From an uncultured Verrucomicrobiota bacterium (GTDB lineage Bacteria; Verrucomicrobiota; Verrucomicrobiia; Limisphaerales; SXTU01), in assembly GCA_903863315.1 (NCBI GenBank), contig CAIPBN010000302.1, positions 1-19,560 of the forward strand: DNA of 19,560 bases, written 5' to 3'. This document shows positions 1 to 7,136 of the stretch, in pieces. Under the pieces are notes generated by a model that worked only from the letters and a program-made list of their open reading frames with translations, was not told the origin of the DNA and ran no database searches. The position numbers and the translations under genes were made by a program. Every line of letters begins with the position of its first letter. Position 1 is the stretch's first letter.

Positions 1-1
1 G

Positions 2-367
2 CTCAACAACCCGCGCCGTCCGCTCGAGGCCTCCGGCACCAGCGGCATGAAGTGTGGCTCCCACGGCTGCCTGAACATGAGCATCATGGACGGCTGGTGG
101 CGCGAGGGCTACGACGGCACCAACGGCTTCTCCATCGGTGATGACACGCATCCCGCGAGCATCGAGGAGCAGGACCGGCGCGATAGCGCCAACACCTTCA
201 AGGTGCTCACCGAGGAAGTCATCCCGTGCTTCTACAACCGCGACGCCGCCGGCATCCCGCGCCAGTGGCTGGGCAAGGTGCGCCGGGCGATGACCACCTT
301 GGTGCCGCAGTTCAGCACCTGGCGCATGGTGCAGGAATACACGCGGAAGTATTACCAGCCGAAGTAG
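2..367 (+). CDS. glgP: Alpha-glucan (glycogen/starch) phosphorylase, 3' end only
   Basis: This is the C-terminal 121 residues of a phosphorylase that releases glucose-1-phosphate from alpha-1,4-glucans with a PLP cofactor in the cytoplasm. The frame is open from base 2, and the start lies outside the window. The phosphorylase signature EASGTSGMK is visible; its final Lys (bases 50-52) is the PLP-binding lysine in the family pattern. It is followed by the C-terminal motif LNMSIMDGWW and the conserved EGYDGTNGFSIGDD. The EASGTSGMK and DGWW wording fits the shorter alpha-glucan phosphorylase branch rather than the E. coli GlgP/MalP branch. After the PLP lysine this protein has CGSHG where relatives usually have AALNG or AAANG. 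The stop at 365-367 is followed by a repeat hairpin. Confidence 0.9.
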   Translation, partial: LNNPRRPLEASGTSGMKCGSHGCLNMSIMDGWWREGYDGTNGFSIGDDTHPASIEEQDRRDSANTFKVLTEEVIPCFYNRDAAGIPRQWLGKVRRAMTTLVPQFSTWRMVQEYTRKYYQPK

Positions 368-380
368 GCGTCGGCATTTT

Positions 381-470
381 CTCCTGCTCGTAATTCCTGG
401 TCTTAATCCTAATCCCGCCGGCTCCTTCAGTGCCGGCGATCAGGAGCAGGGTTTAGATTACGAGCAGGAG
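381..470. repeat. Inverted array of 6-nt words with GC-rich hairpin core
   Basis: A perfect 14-bp inverted repeat (CTCCTGCTCGTAAT at 381-394 and its complement at 457-470) encloses a second 7-bp stem built on GCCGGC (416-422 with 432-438; loop about 9 nt). Between the stems, both flanks keep a 6-nt rhythm of degenerate words such as AATCCT and AATCCC on the left and GATCAG and GAGCAG on the right. The element fills most of the gap between the phosphorylase stop and the zinc-ribbon start. It could act as a terminator-like structure for the upstream gene, but it has no clean T-tract. A related half copy lies at 7087-7124. Confidence 0.75.
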
Positions 471-532
471 TAAGAGTTTCCCCGACGCCAAAGACGGGTT
501 GAAGCCGTCGGTGCGTGAAGCAACGTCCCGGC

Positions 533-1087
533 ATGAAATGCCCCGTTGATGACGCCCCGCTGCGCGAAGCGGAGCGAGGTGGATTCAAGCTGGCATGTTG
601 TTCACAGTGCACCGGCCTGTGGCTCACCCGCGACACGCTGAAGCGGGCCTTCGCCTCCCACCACCGGCCCGAGAAGCTCGACGAGGCCGAATGCCAGCCG
701 CCATTGCTCAAGCCCGGCCCGGCCCGTCAACGGCTCTGTCCGTGCTGCCATTACCAACTCGCGCCGCGCTGGCTGCACGGGATTGAGATTGATGTCTGCG
801 AGAAGTGTCAGGGCCTTTGGCTCGACGCGGGCGAGCTGCGGCAGATCATCACCAACAGCCGGAAGCACAAGCTGGCGTCGGCCGGTGCGGGTTCGCCGGC
901 TTCGACCCGCCAGGCCGTGGCGGGGAGCCGCGAATCAAAGTGGTATGACGGGGTTGATTTTCCGTGCGACGGCGACTTCTTCTCCGTCATCGGCAACGGA
1001 CTAGGCGACCTCGCCAGCAGCGGGGTGGACGTCGCGAAACCCGTCGTCGAGTTCCTCGGCGAAGCGCTGTCCCTGCTCGACTGGTAG
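533..1087 (+). CDS. Small protein with two TFIIB-type zinc ribbons
   Basis: A 184-residue soluble protein with two zf-TFIIB-like metal-binding modules. The first has C3, C23 and C26 with the typical QCTGLWL ending; its second Cys position appears to be Asp (CPVD). The second module is complete, with C69/C72 and C89/C92 followed by GLWLDAGEL. The GLWLDxGEL tail is characteristic of this family. The C-terminal 70 residues are low in recognisable motifs and end in a short hydrophobic or amphipathic stretch. The ATG at 533 is preferred because zf-TFIIB proteins usually begin MKCP; a GTG at 515 would add six residues. No ribosome-binding site is visible for either. The function of the family is unknown; DNA, RNA or protein binding is possible. 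It converges on the lactonase gene. Confidence 0.8.
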   Translation: MKCPVDDAPLREAERGGFKLACCSQCTGLWLTRDTLKRAFASHHRPEKLDEAECQPPLLKPGPARQRLCPCCHYQLAPRWLHGIEIDVCEKCQGLWLDAGELRQIITNSRKHKLASAGAGSPASTRQAVAGSRESKWYDGVDFPCDGDFFSVIGNGLGDLASSGVDVAKPVVEFLGEALSLLDW

Positions 1088-1219
1088 GCTGGGCGTGGCG
1101 CAGTTATTTCCTTCCTCGCCCCGGCACCCGGCGAGACGGCAGAGCAAGGTCCGTCGGGGGTGCCGACTGCCGGTCGGTCGGGTGGCGCATTCACGAGCCG
1201 TCTCCCCTTCAAAGCAAAC

Positions 1220-1248
1220 GGAGCGCCGGGTTGCACACCGGGCGCTCC
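1220..1248 (-). terminator. Hairpin between convergent genes, probable terminator
   Basis: GGAGCGCC (1220-1227) pairs with GGCGCTCC (1241-1248). After one G-G mismatch, three further pairs close a 5-nt loop. Read on the minus strand it lies about 45 nt past the lactonase stop and is followed by GTTTGCTTTG, a broken T-tract. On the plus strand it is followed by GTGCTGTTTGG, so it may work in both directions. The rest of 1088-1293 shows only GC-rich short repeats and no gene. Confidence 0.55.
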
Positions 1249-1293
1249 GTGCTGTTTGGTCATGCGGACCTCCGCCGCGAGGGCGGGTGCGCG

Positions 1294-2472
1294 CTACTTC
1301 CAAGGGATGAATTTAATGCAGACTGGCGTGCCCACTTCCAGCCGCTGGTCGGTGGGCTTGAGCGTGCCGTTGCCCTGGTTCACGCGGAACAACGCGATGG
1401 TGTCCGAACCCTGGCCTTCGGTGAAAAGCCACTGGCCGGTTGGATCGAGGTTGAAGTTGCGCGGCGTCTTGACCTCCGCCGGGGCGTTCTGCACCAGCTT
1501 GATCTTGCCGTCGGCGGCGACGCTGAACACCGCGATGGTGTCGTGGCCGCGATTGGAGCCGTAGAGGAACTTGCCATTGGGATGCGCCACCACCTCCGCC
1601 GTGCTCCAGCCGGGCTTCGGACCGGGGCCGTCGGCTTCGGGCAGCGTGGAGACGGTGTGAATCTCCGTCAGCGATCCCTTCGCCGCATCGTAGCTGAAGG
1701 CGGTCATGGTGAGGTTAATCTCGTTGATCAAGTAGGCGAACTTGCCGCTGGGATGGAAGGCGAAGTGCCGCGGGCCGCTGCCGGGCGCGACGGCGGCGAA
1801 GGCCGGTTCGTTCGCGACGATGGTGCCCTTCGCCGCATCCAGCTTGTAAATGAGCACCTTGTCGAGGCCGAGGTCGGCCACGAAGGCAAAGCGATTATCG
1901 GGGGAGAGGTTCACCGAGTGCGCATTGGGCTGGCTCTGGCGCTTGGTCACGCTCTTCCCCTCGTGTTGCACGAAGCCGGTGTGTTCACCGACGGAACCAT
2001 CGGCCTTGATGGGCAGGGCCACGACGCTGCCGCCGCCGTAATTCGCGGCGAGCACGGTGTGGCCGGTCTTGTCCACGGTGAGGTGGCACGGGCCGGAGCC
2101 GACGGTGGAGGCCTGACTGAGGAGCTTCAGTTTGCCGTCCGGCTGAATGGCGAAGGCGCTGACCCCACCGCCCTTTTTGCCGCCGACGGCGGACACTTCA
2201 CCGACAGCGTAGAGATGCTTGCCATCGGGATGCACCGCGAGGAAAGAAGCATTCATCGCCTCGCCCGCCAGCTCGGGTTTGCCCAGCTCGCCGGTGACCG
2301 CGTTGAAGGTGAAGGTGTAGATACCCTGGCTTTTCTTGCCGTTGTAAGTGCCGACGTAGGCGCGGAACTTGGCCCCCGGCGCGGGCGCGGCTCCGACCGG
2401 GGCGATCAGGGTCAGACTGGAGGTGGCAACGAGGGTGACCAGCAGGTGGTGGAGGAAACAGCGGTGTGTCAT
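1294..2472 (-). CDS. Secreted lactonase-family beta-propeller (6-phosphogluconolactonase-like)
   Basis: A 392-residue protein of the YbhE/Pgl lactonase family, which folds as a seven-bladed beta-propeller and hydrolyses sugar lactones. Residues 1-28 form a signal peptide (basic start, hydrophobic core, ending VGAA), so it is exported, unlike cytoplasmic E. coli Pgl. Propeller-type repeats recur through the chain: FLAVHPDGKHLYAVGEV, GPCHLTVDKTGHTVLAANYGGG, HSVNLSPDNRFAFVADLG, GPRHFAFHPSGKFAYLINE and NFNLDPTGQWLFTEGQG. The His-containing GPRHFAFHP and PNAHS motifs match the family. Length is normal. Because of the export signal the substrate is more likely an extracellular sugar lactone than 6-phosphogluconolactone. 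It is the last gene of the minus-strand block, 59 nt after the membrane-protein gene. No Shine-Dalgarno sequence is visible at the ATG. Confidence 0.88.
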   Translation of the reverse strand: MTHRCFLHHLLVTLVATSSLTLIAPVGAAPAPGAKFRAYVGTYNGKKSQGIYTFTFNAVTGELGKPELAGEAMNASFLAVHPDGKHLYAVGEVSAVGGKKGGGVSAFAIQPDGKLKLLSQASTVGSGPCHLTVDKTGHTVLAANYGGGSVVALPIKADGSVGEHTGFVQHEGKSVTKRQSQPNAHSVNLSPDNRFAFVADLGLDKVLIYKLDAAKGTIVANEPAFAAVAPGSGPRHFAFHPSGKFAYLINEINLTMTAFSYDAAKGSLTEIHTVSTLPEADGPGPKPGWSTAEVVAHPNGKFLYGSNRGHDTIAVFSVAADGKIKLVQNAPAEVKTPRNFNLDPTGQWLFTEGQGSDTIALFRVNQGNGTLKPTDQRLEVGTPVCIKFIPWK

Positions 2473-2531
2473 GGCGGAGGAGGTAACCAGACCAGCCCGG
2501 CGACTGCAAGCTGCCGCAACGGGACGCGCGC

Positions 2532-2912
2532 TCAGCGCCGCTGCCCCAGCCAGAGCAGCAGCAGCGGCAGCAGGATGCCGCCAAAGAGGCAGACCCAGAC
2601 CGGCCAGGAGGGCTTGAGCAGTTTGAAGGAGAGCACCAGGCCGAGCGCAATGGTGACGGTGGCCGCGATGGACATGACGACCACGAGCACCGTGAAGAGC
2701 TTGGGCGAGGACGGTTTCTGGAACTCGTCCTCACTGGGATAAATCTGGTCGGAATGCACCACTCGCAGTTTTTGCACCAGCGTCTCCGCCTCGCTGGGAT
2801 GCTTGAGCCGGTTGGGGACCACTGTCTGATACCAGCCCGTCAGGATGTAGAAGAGCAGCATCGGCGTGAAGAAACAGCCGAGGTAAAGGTGGGCGCGCCG
2901 GAGGAACTTCAT
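2532..2912 (-). CDS. Small three-helix membrane protein, PepSY-TM-like N-terminus
   Basis: A 126-residue integral membrane protein of unknown function. Helices are visible at about residues 11-31, 72-96 and 104-122, and the soluble loop at 32-70 is rich in charged residues. The first segment (RRAHLYLGCFFTPMLLFYILTG) resembles the start of PepSY-associated transmembrane proteins, where an H-x3-G-x3-P pattern opens the first helix. The PepSY domain itself is not obvious. Its start lies 7 nt after the stop of the LysM gene, so the two are almost certainly cotranscribed and may act together in the envelope. The family assignment is tentative. Confidence 0.7.
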   Translation of the reverse strand: MKFLRRAHLYLGCFFTPMLLFYILTGWYQTVVPNRLKHPSEAETLVQKLRVVHSDQIYPSEDEFQKPSSPKLFTVLVVVMSIAATVTIALGLVLSFKLLKPSWPVWVCLFGGILLPLLLLWLGQRR

Positions 2913-2919
2913 GCGCGGT

Positions 2920-3594
2920 TCACTTGTCGGGGATGGGGATGAAGAGCTTCTGCCCGGCGCGAAGCTTGTTCATGTCGGCTCCGGGATTGGCAGCTTCCAA
3001 CTGGCGGAGGGTGATCTTGCCGGCATGCCCCTTGGCCTTCTGATCGTCGTTGTAGGCCTTGAGGATCTCGAGCGCGGTCTGGTTCTTCTCGACCGTGTGA
3101 TAAACCCCGGTGTCCGGAACGTTGGCTGACTGGTTCTTCTTGCTGGAACTCGGCTCCGTCTTCTCCTTGCCGGGTTTGGGGGGGGTGGGCGTGAAGGCCG
3201 GGGCAGCCGGGGCGGCGGCGATGACCTTGCGCAGCTCCTCAAACTTTTCCAGGAACAGCTTCTTGTCTGCGTCGCGGCGCTGCTCGCTTTCCTTCAGCGC
3301 CCTTTCCAACTGGTGCAGCTCATCCTTGCTGGCGGTGAGCTTGAGGATGTTGTTGTTCGCCCGGTCCCGCTCGGCGGAGAGGCGGCTGATCTCGTTGAGC
3401 GCGGAGTCCAGCGCGGTCAGCTTGCGGCGGAGCGATTCATTGCTCTCCTTGAGGGCTTCCAAGTCACGCTCCGCCCGCCGCAGCTTGTCCTCCAGCTCCT
3501 GCCGGGCCGCGTCGTTCACCAAGTTCTGAGCCGGGGTCGTCCCCGGCCAGGCCAGGCAGCCGAGCAGCGGCAAGATGCAGAGCAGTCGTTTCAT
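2920..3594 (-). CDS. Exported coiled-coil protein with C-terminal LysM domain
   Basis: A 224-residue envelope protein. Residues 1-23 form an export signal. LLGC at 10-13 is lipobox-like but unusually close to the start, so either lipoprotein processing or cleavage near PAQ-N is possible. Residues 28-125 are a long charged heptad-rich coiled coil (Leu, Glu, Arg and Lys repeats). Residues 127-160 are a Pro/Lys/Ser-rich linker. Residues 163-222 read as LysM (YHTVEKNQTALEILKAY, then LEAANPGADMNKLRAGQKLFIP), a peptidoglycan-binding fold. The domain carries an insert (NDDQKAKGHAGKI) compared with minimal LysM. The ATG at 3594 is chosen because it opens the signal peptide; upstream codons would bury it. 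It sits directly before the three-helix membrane-protein gene. Confidence 0.85.
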   Translation of the reverse strand: MKRLLCILPLLGCLAWPGTTPAQNLVNDAARQELEDKLRRAERDLEALKESNESLRRKLTALDSALNEISRLSAERDRANNNILKLTASKDELHQLERALKESEQRRDADKKLFLEKFEELRKVIAAAPAAPAFTPTPPKPGKEKTEPSSSKKNQSANVPDTGVYHTVEKNQTALEILKAYNDDQKAKGHAGKITLRQLEAANPGADMNKLRAGQKLFIPIPDK

Positions 3595-3611
3595 GCTGGG
3601 ACAATAGGAAA

Positions 3612-3645
3612 GCGCTGGCAGCAGGCGCAAGTGTGGAACCAGCGC
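3612..3645 (-). terminator. Hairpin after the FHA/beta-helix gene, possible terminator or attenuator
   Basis: GCGCTGG (3612-3618) pairs perfectly with CCAGCGC (3639-3645) across a 20-nt loop. On the minus strand it begins 9 nt after the stop of the FHA/beta-helix gene and is followed by TTTCCTATTGT. The loop is long and the T-run short, so termination may be weak. If real, it partly separates the 1116-residue protein from the LysM gene downstream. Confidence 0.35.
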
Positions 3646-3654
3646 GGGGCCGGA

Positions 3655-6600
3655 TCACTGAGCGGGCGCCACCAGCACTTCCGCCGACGGCCGCGACTCG
3701 ATCCGGCACTCGTCCGGCACGCCCATGCGGCGGAGGTCGGCGGGGGTGAGCTTGCGGCCCCGGTCATCCACGATCGCGGGGGTGCGGTTGCGGTAGGTGA
3801 TCTCGGCGATGTTCACCACGTTGGTGCTGCGGTTGTAAAAAACCGCCCGCATCGGACCCCAGCGCTGCAAAGGAGCCTGGCCACCGCCGGAGATGAGGTT
3901 GGCGCCGTTGATGGCCTTCACCACGTAATTGGTCGTCGCACGGCTGGGGTCCACGAAAGTATTGGCCACGCGCGGAGCCAGCAGCGGGGTGCTCAGGTTG
4001 TCCGCCGGATCGTAGGCCAGCGGGGTGCGGTGGATGGCCTGTTCGCCCGCGAACACCAGATACCCCGTGATGCCGGACTCCGGATCCTCCACCGGTCGCC
4101 AGGTGACGTGATGACCTTCCGGCACCACCTCCACCGTTACAAATTTTACCGCCGGAGGCGGCGTGACATCCAGCGGCTGCACGCCGGCTTGCAGGGAAAT
4201 GCTCTCCGCCTGGCCGCTGTCCCGGACCAGCATCACGCCCTTGCGCACATCGGCGTTGCGGAAGGCCGAACGCGAGACATAGCTCCCCTGCGGCAAATCG
4301 TGCATGCCCTCCGGCGCTTCCACCGAGTCCACCACGATCGCCTGCCGGGCCACCAGCGCCCGGGTGGTGCCGCGCACCACGCAGTGGGAAACCGCTCCCT
4401 GGCCAACCATGAAGATGCCCACCGGGCTGCCGGGAAAGTCCTTGTTGTCAATGTCCAGGTGGCTCAACACCGCCGCGCCGCTGGACACGATCTCGACGAC
4501 CGCGTTGGTGCCGGATTCACGGCCCACGCGACGGAAGGCGCAGTTCTGCACCAGATGCGCCTCGCCCCCGTGGATGCGCACCGCCGACTCCTTGATGTCC
4601 TCGAACACGCAGTTGTGCACCCCCACCACGCCGGACGGCGAAAGCCCCGGCCGCAGATCGATCGCACGCTCGGTGAGATTGCGGAACGTGCAGTTGGCGA
4701 TGTTCAAACGCAGCACGGCCAGACCACCACGCTCGCCGCGTTCCCCGGTATAACTGCCCCGGGTGCGATCGTGGCCCTGCGTGAAGCCGACCCGGCTGTT
4801 GATGAACTCACAATCCTGATACGACTGGTTCTGCGTGGCGTGGACGGTGATGCCCGCCTGGCTCTGGCCGTCGAAGCGCACGCGCAGGAACAGCGCGGTG
4901 GCGGTGTTCGTCAGCCCGCCCTGACCGGCCTGCGAGTTGTGCCCGTAACGCCCGCCGCGCACAGTGAGGTTGACCAGGCCCCGGCAGTCCCGCTGCGAAC
5001 AGTCCACATTCGTGGGCCAGTTCAAGATCGTGCGGTCCATGCCCGCGCCAAAGACCAGGCCTTTGGTGATGGGCCGCGTCAGCTCGTATTCGCCCGCGCC
5101 CAGGAAGACGTTGCCCCCGGCCTCCAGCGCCTTCTCAATGGCCCCGGCTGGCTGCCCGGACAGGTTCATGAAGGGCTTGCCAAACAGCAAGGGCGGCGGG
5201 GCGCGCAGGTCACCCAGCGACACGAACACGGGCGTCGGCAAGTTGGCTCCGAACTGCGGAAAGCGCAGCCGGCGGTCGCGCGAGGAGGAATTGTAAACGG
5301 GTGCCTTAGTCCGGAACTGCACCTGAAAGATGTTGCGCGGTTCGGCGAAGTTGGCGTTCAAGCCGCCCGGCTCGACGCCCCACTCCTGGAAGTAAGGATC
5401 CCGGGCCACCACGCCATCGGCATAGTGCAGACCCGGCAGGGCCGCCCGGCGTCCCACACTCCAAGGCCGCAACTGGCCGTGCGCAATAAGGCGGTTGCGC
5501 TGCCCGCCCAGATAAAACGCCGCGCCCCGGAACGGCGCGTTTGTGCTGGCGTGGCCCAGCTCCTCGTGGTCGTGATACTTGAGCAGCTCCGGTGCCCGCA
5601 GGTAGCCGGCATTGGCGGCGTCACTGCCTCCCCCCAGCGCGGTGCAAAGCAGCGCGCAGTCGATGCCGTAGTCCAGCTCCAGCACCGGGTCCGCCCACAT
5701 GCCGCCATCGGAAGCGGCCTGGGCCATCGCCAGGCCCGTGGCCCGCACCACATGGAAGGGCGTCCACGCCGTCTGCCGCTGCGTCAGCGGACTAAGGATG
5801 TAGGTGTGGTGGGCCTGCGCGTCGAGCGCCTCCGCCTGCACGCGCACGACGGGGGCCCAGTTCATGTCCCAGCGCAGCGCGCCTTCGGGCGGGGCCACGA
5901 TGAGCTTGTGCACCGTCACCCCGCGCACGAAGCCGCGCAGCCACAACTGCGGTTCCGGCCGGGGCGAGGCGAAATCGCCCGCCGTCACCGTCGCCCCGCC
6001 GTAGTAGAACGACACCGCGTCGGCATGGTTCAACTGGGTGGCCGGGCCGTGGGATTGGTAGAACGCGGCCCGCTCCAGCCGGCCGGACTTCTGCATCATG
6101 CTGGCGGGCGTGTGCCAGAAGAACTGGCAGTCGGTGAGGTCCGCGTGCAATTCCCACGCCGCGCTGCCACCGATGAACTGCACATCCTTCAAGGCGCGCC
6201 GCACCATCACGGGCGCAACCCCGGGTGCGTCGAACACCACGGCATCGCCTGCTTGCGCGGCATCCACCGCCGCCTGAGCCCCGCCCTGTGAGGTGAAGAA
6301 CAGGCGGCCGGCGTCGCCTGTGGCCGCGCGCGCCGCGCCCATCGGCAGCGTGTAAGGCAACGGCGGCAGCTCGTTGGTGACCACAAAGCCCACCGGGACT
6401 TGCGGAACGATATTGGTGGAAACCGGGGTTTCACTTTGGACCGGGGCCACGTTGACGAGGCCTTGGGTGGCCTTGCCCTTCTTGGTCTTGGTCGCGGGCG
6501 GTTTGGGATTCAGATAAGCCCAGACCCCGGCGCCGACCAGCACGACCATCGCGCCCCAGAGGAGAATCGGTCCCAGGTCGATGTCCACCTTGACCTTTTT

Positions 6601-7005
6601 CTTCTGTGGCTTGTGCTCCGCCAGCACTTCCTCGAAGCGCGGGCCCACTTGCTTGGGCTTGGCGGCCGGCGGTCCGGGCGCGGGGCGGGGGCCGGCCGTC
6701 GGACCGGGGCGCGGGATGGGATGCGTCAGCTCGTAGCGCAGCTCGATCTCGCCCAGCTTGAGCACGTCGTTGTCATTTAACGACGCGGTGGGCACATGGT
6801 GCCCGTTCACGGCGGTGCCGCCGCCGCTGCGGTCCTTCAGGCGGCAGCCCTCCGGGTCCACGGACAGGAGGACGTGGCTGCTGGCGATGGATTCGTCAGC
6901 GAGGACGATGGTGTTCCCCGGTTGCCGCCCGATCGTGACGATGCCCGGCGGCAGCTCAAAGCGCTGCCCCCGGCGCGGGCCAGTCAAGATGGTAAGTCTG
7001 GGCAT
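3655..7005 (-). CDS. Membrane-anchored protein: cytoplasmic FHA, one TM helix, extracytoplasmic parallel beta-helix, C-terminal FN3-like domain
   Basis: A 1116-residue multidomain protein with no gene name I recognise. Residues 3-91 are an FHA phosphothreonine-recognition domain with its key pieces: IGR (25-27), SSH (42-44), NG (67-68) and LKLGEIEL. Residues 95-118 are a Pro-rich linker, followed by a basic stretch QKKKVKV. Residues about 145-165 are a single membrane helix. There is no signal peptide, so FHA should be cytoplasmic and the rest external. Residues about 600-930 show pectate-lyase-like right-handed beta-helix turns (NCTFRNLTERAIDL, HNCVFEDIKESAVRIHGG, QNCAFRRVG). Residues 200-600 also include GDAVVFDAPG and DCQFF turns but are less clear. 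About 950-1045 resembles fibronectin type III (VTWRPVEDPESGITGYLVF). The ATG at 7005 opens the FHA strand; a TTG at 7053 would add 16 unlikely residues. Confidence 0.85.
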   Translation of the reverse strand: MPRLTILTGPRRGQRFELPPGIVTIGRQPGNTIVLADESIASSHVLLSVDPEGCRLKDRSGGGTAVNGHHVPTASLNDNDVLKLGEIELRYELTHPIPRPGPTAGPRPAPGPPAAKPKQVGPRFEEVLAEHKPQKKKVKVDIDLGPILLWGAMVVLVGAGVWAYLNPKPPATKTKKGKATQGLVNVAPVQSETPVSTNIVPQVPVGFVVTNELPPLPYTLPMGAARAATGDAGRLFFTSQGGAQAAVDAAQAGDAVVFDAPGVAPVMVRRALKDVQFIGGSAAWELHADLTDCQFFWHTPASMMQKSGRLERAAFYQSHGPATQLNHADAVSFYYGGATVTAGDFASPRPEPQLWLRGFVRGVTVHKLIVAPPEGALRWDMNWAPVVRVQAEALDAQAHHTYILSPLTQRQTAWTPFHVVRATGLAMAQAASDGGMWADPVLELDYGIDCALLCTALGGGSDAANAGYLRAPELLKYHDHEELGHASTNAPFRGAAFYLGGQRNRLIAHGQLRPWSVGRRAALPGLHYADGVVARDPYFQEWGVEPGGLNANFAEPRNIFQVQFRTKAPVYNSSSRDRRLRFPQFGANLPTPVFVSLGDLRAPPPLLFGKPFMNLSGQPAGAIEKALEAGGNVFLGAGEYELTRPITKGLVFGAGMDRTILNWPTNVDCSQRDCRGLVNLTVRGGRYGHNSQAGQGGLTNTATALFLRVRFDGQSQAGITVHATQNQSYQDCEFINSRVGFTQGHDRTRGSYTGERGERGGLAVLRLNIANCTFRNLTERAIDLRPGLSPSGVVGVHNCVFEDIKESAVRIHGGEAHLVQNCAFRRVGRESGTNAVVEIVSSGAAVLSHLDIDNKDFPGSPVGIFMVGQGAVSHCVVRGTTRALVARQAIVVDSVEAPEGMHDLPQGSYVSRSAFRNADVRKGVMLVRDSGQAESISLQAGVQPLDVTPPPAVKFVTVEVVPEGHHVTWRPVEDPESGITGYLVFAGEQAIHRTPLAYDPADNLSTPLLAPRVANTFVDPSRATTNYVVKAINGANLISGGGQAPLQRWGPMRAVFYNRSTNVVNIAEITYRNRTPAIVDDRGRKLTPADLRRMGVPDECRIESRPSAEVLVAPAQ

Positions 7006-7086
7006 GGGCAACAGCGGACGACGGGCGCGGAGGCTAACAACTGTCTTGGCCAAGTCAAAGCGGGGAAACTCCTTGCCCGGACCGGT

Positions 7087-7124
7087 GATCCTGATCCTAA
7101 TCCTGCTCCCTGCCGGCCACCGGC
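7087..7124. repeat. Half copy of the 6-nt word repeat plus hairpin core
   Basis: Four consecutive 6-nt words (GATCCT twice, then AATCCT and GCTCCC; 7087-7110) are followed at once by a small hairpin, GCCGG (7112-7116) with CCGGC (7120-7124) and a 3-nt loop. The word type and the GCCGG core match the left half and core of the element at 381-470, but no clear complementary right arm follows. It lies in the 131-bp gap between the divergent FHA/beta-helix gene and the first permease gene, ending 12 nt before that permease's ATG, so it occupies the leader or promoter region. I see no convincing -35/-10 pair in the gap. Confidence 0.6.
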
Positions 7125-7136
7125 TGGCGGAAGCAG

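Noticed and set aside
381..470. CRISPR-like array
   Set aside because: The repeats are 6-nt degenerate words without unique spacers, arranged as an inverted repeat, and no cas gene is present.
964..2742. 592-codon plus-strand open frame opposite the lactonase gene
   Set aside because: It overlaps the zinc-ribbon gene, the lactonase and the membrane-protein gene, and its product is low-complexity and Arg/Gly-rich. It is a shadow of the real minus-strand genes.
3313..6291. 992-codon plus-strand open frame opposite the FHA/beta-helix gene
   Set aside because: High GC content leaves antisense frames free of stops. The translation is His/Arg/Gly-rich with no domain, while the minus strand gives clear FHA and beta-helix motifs.
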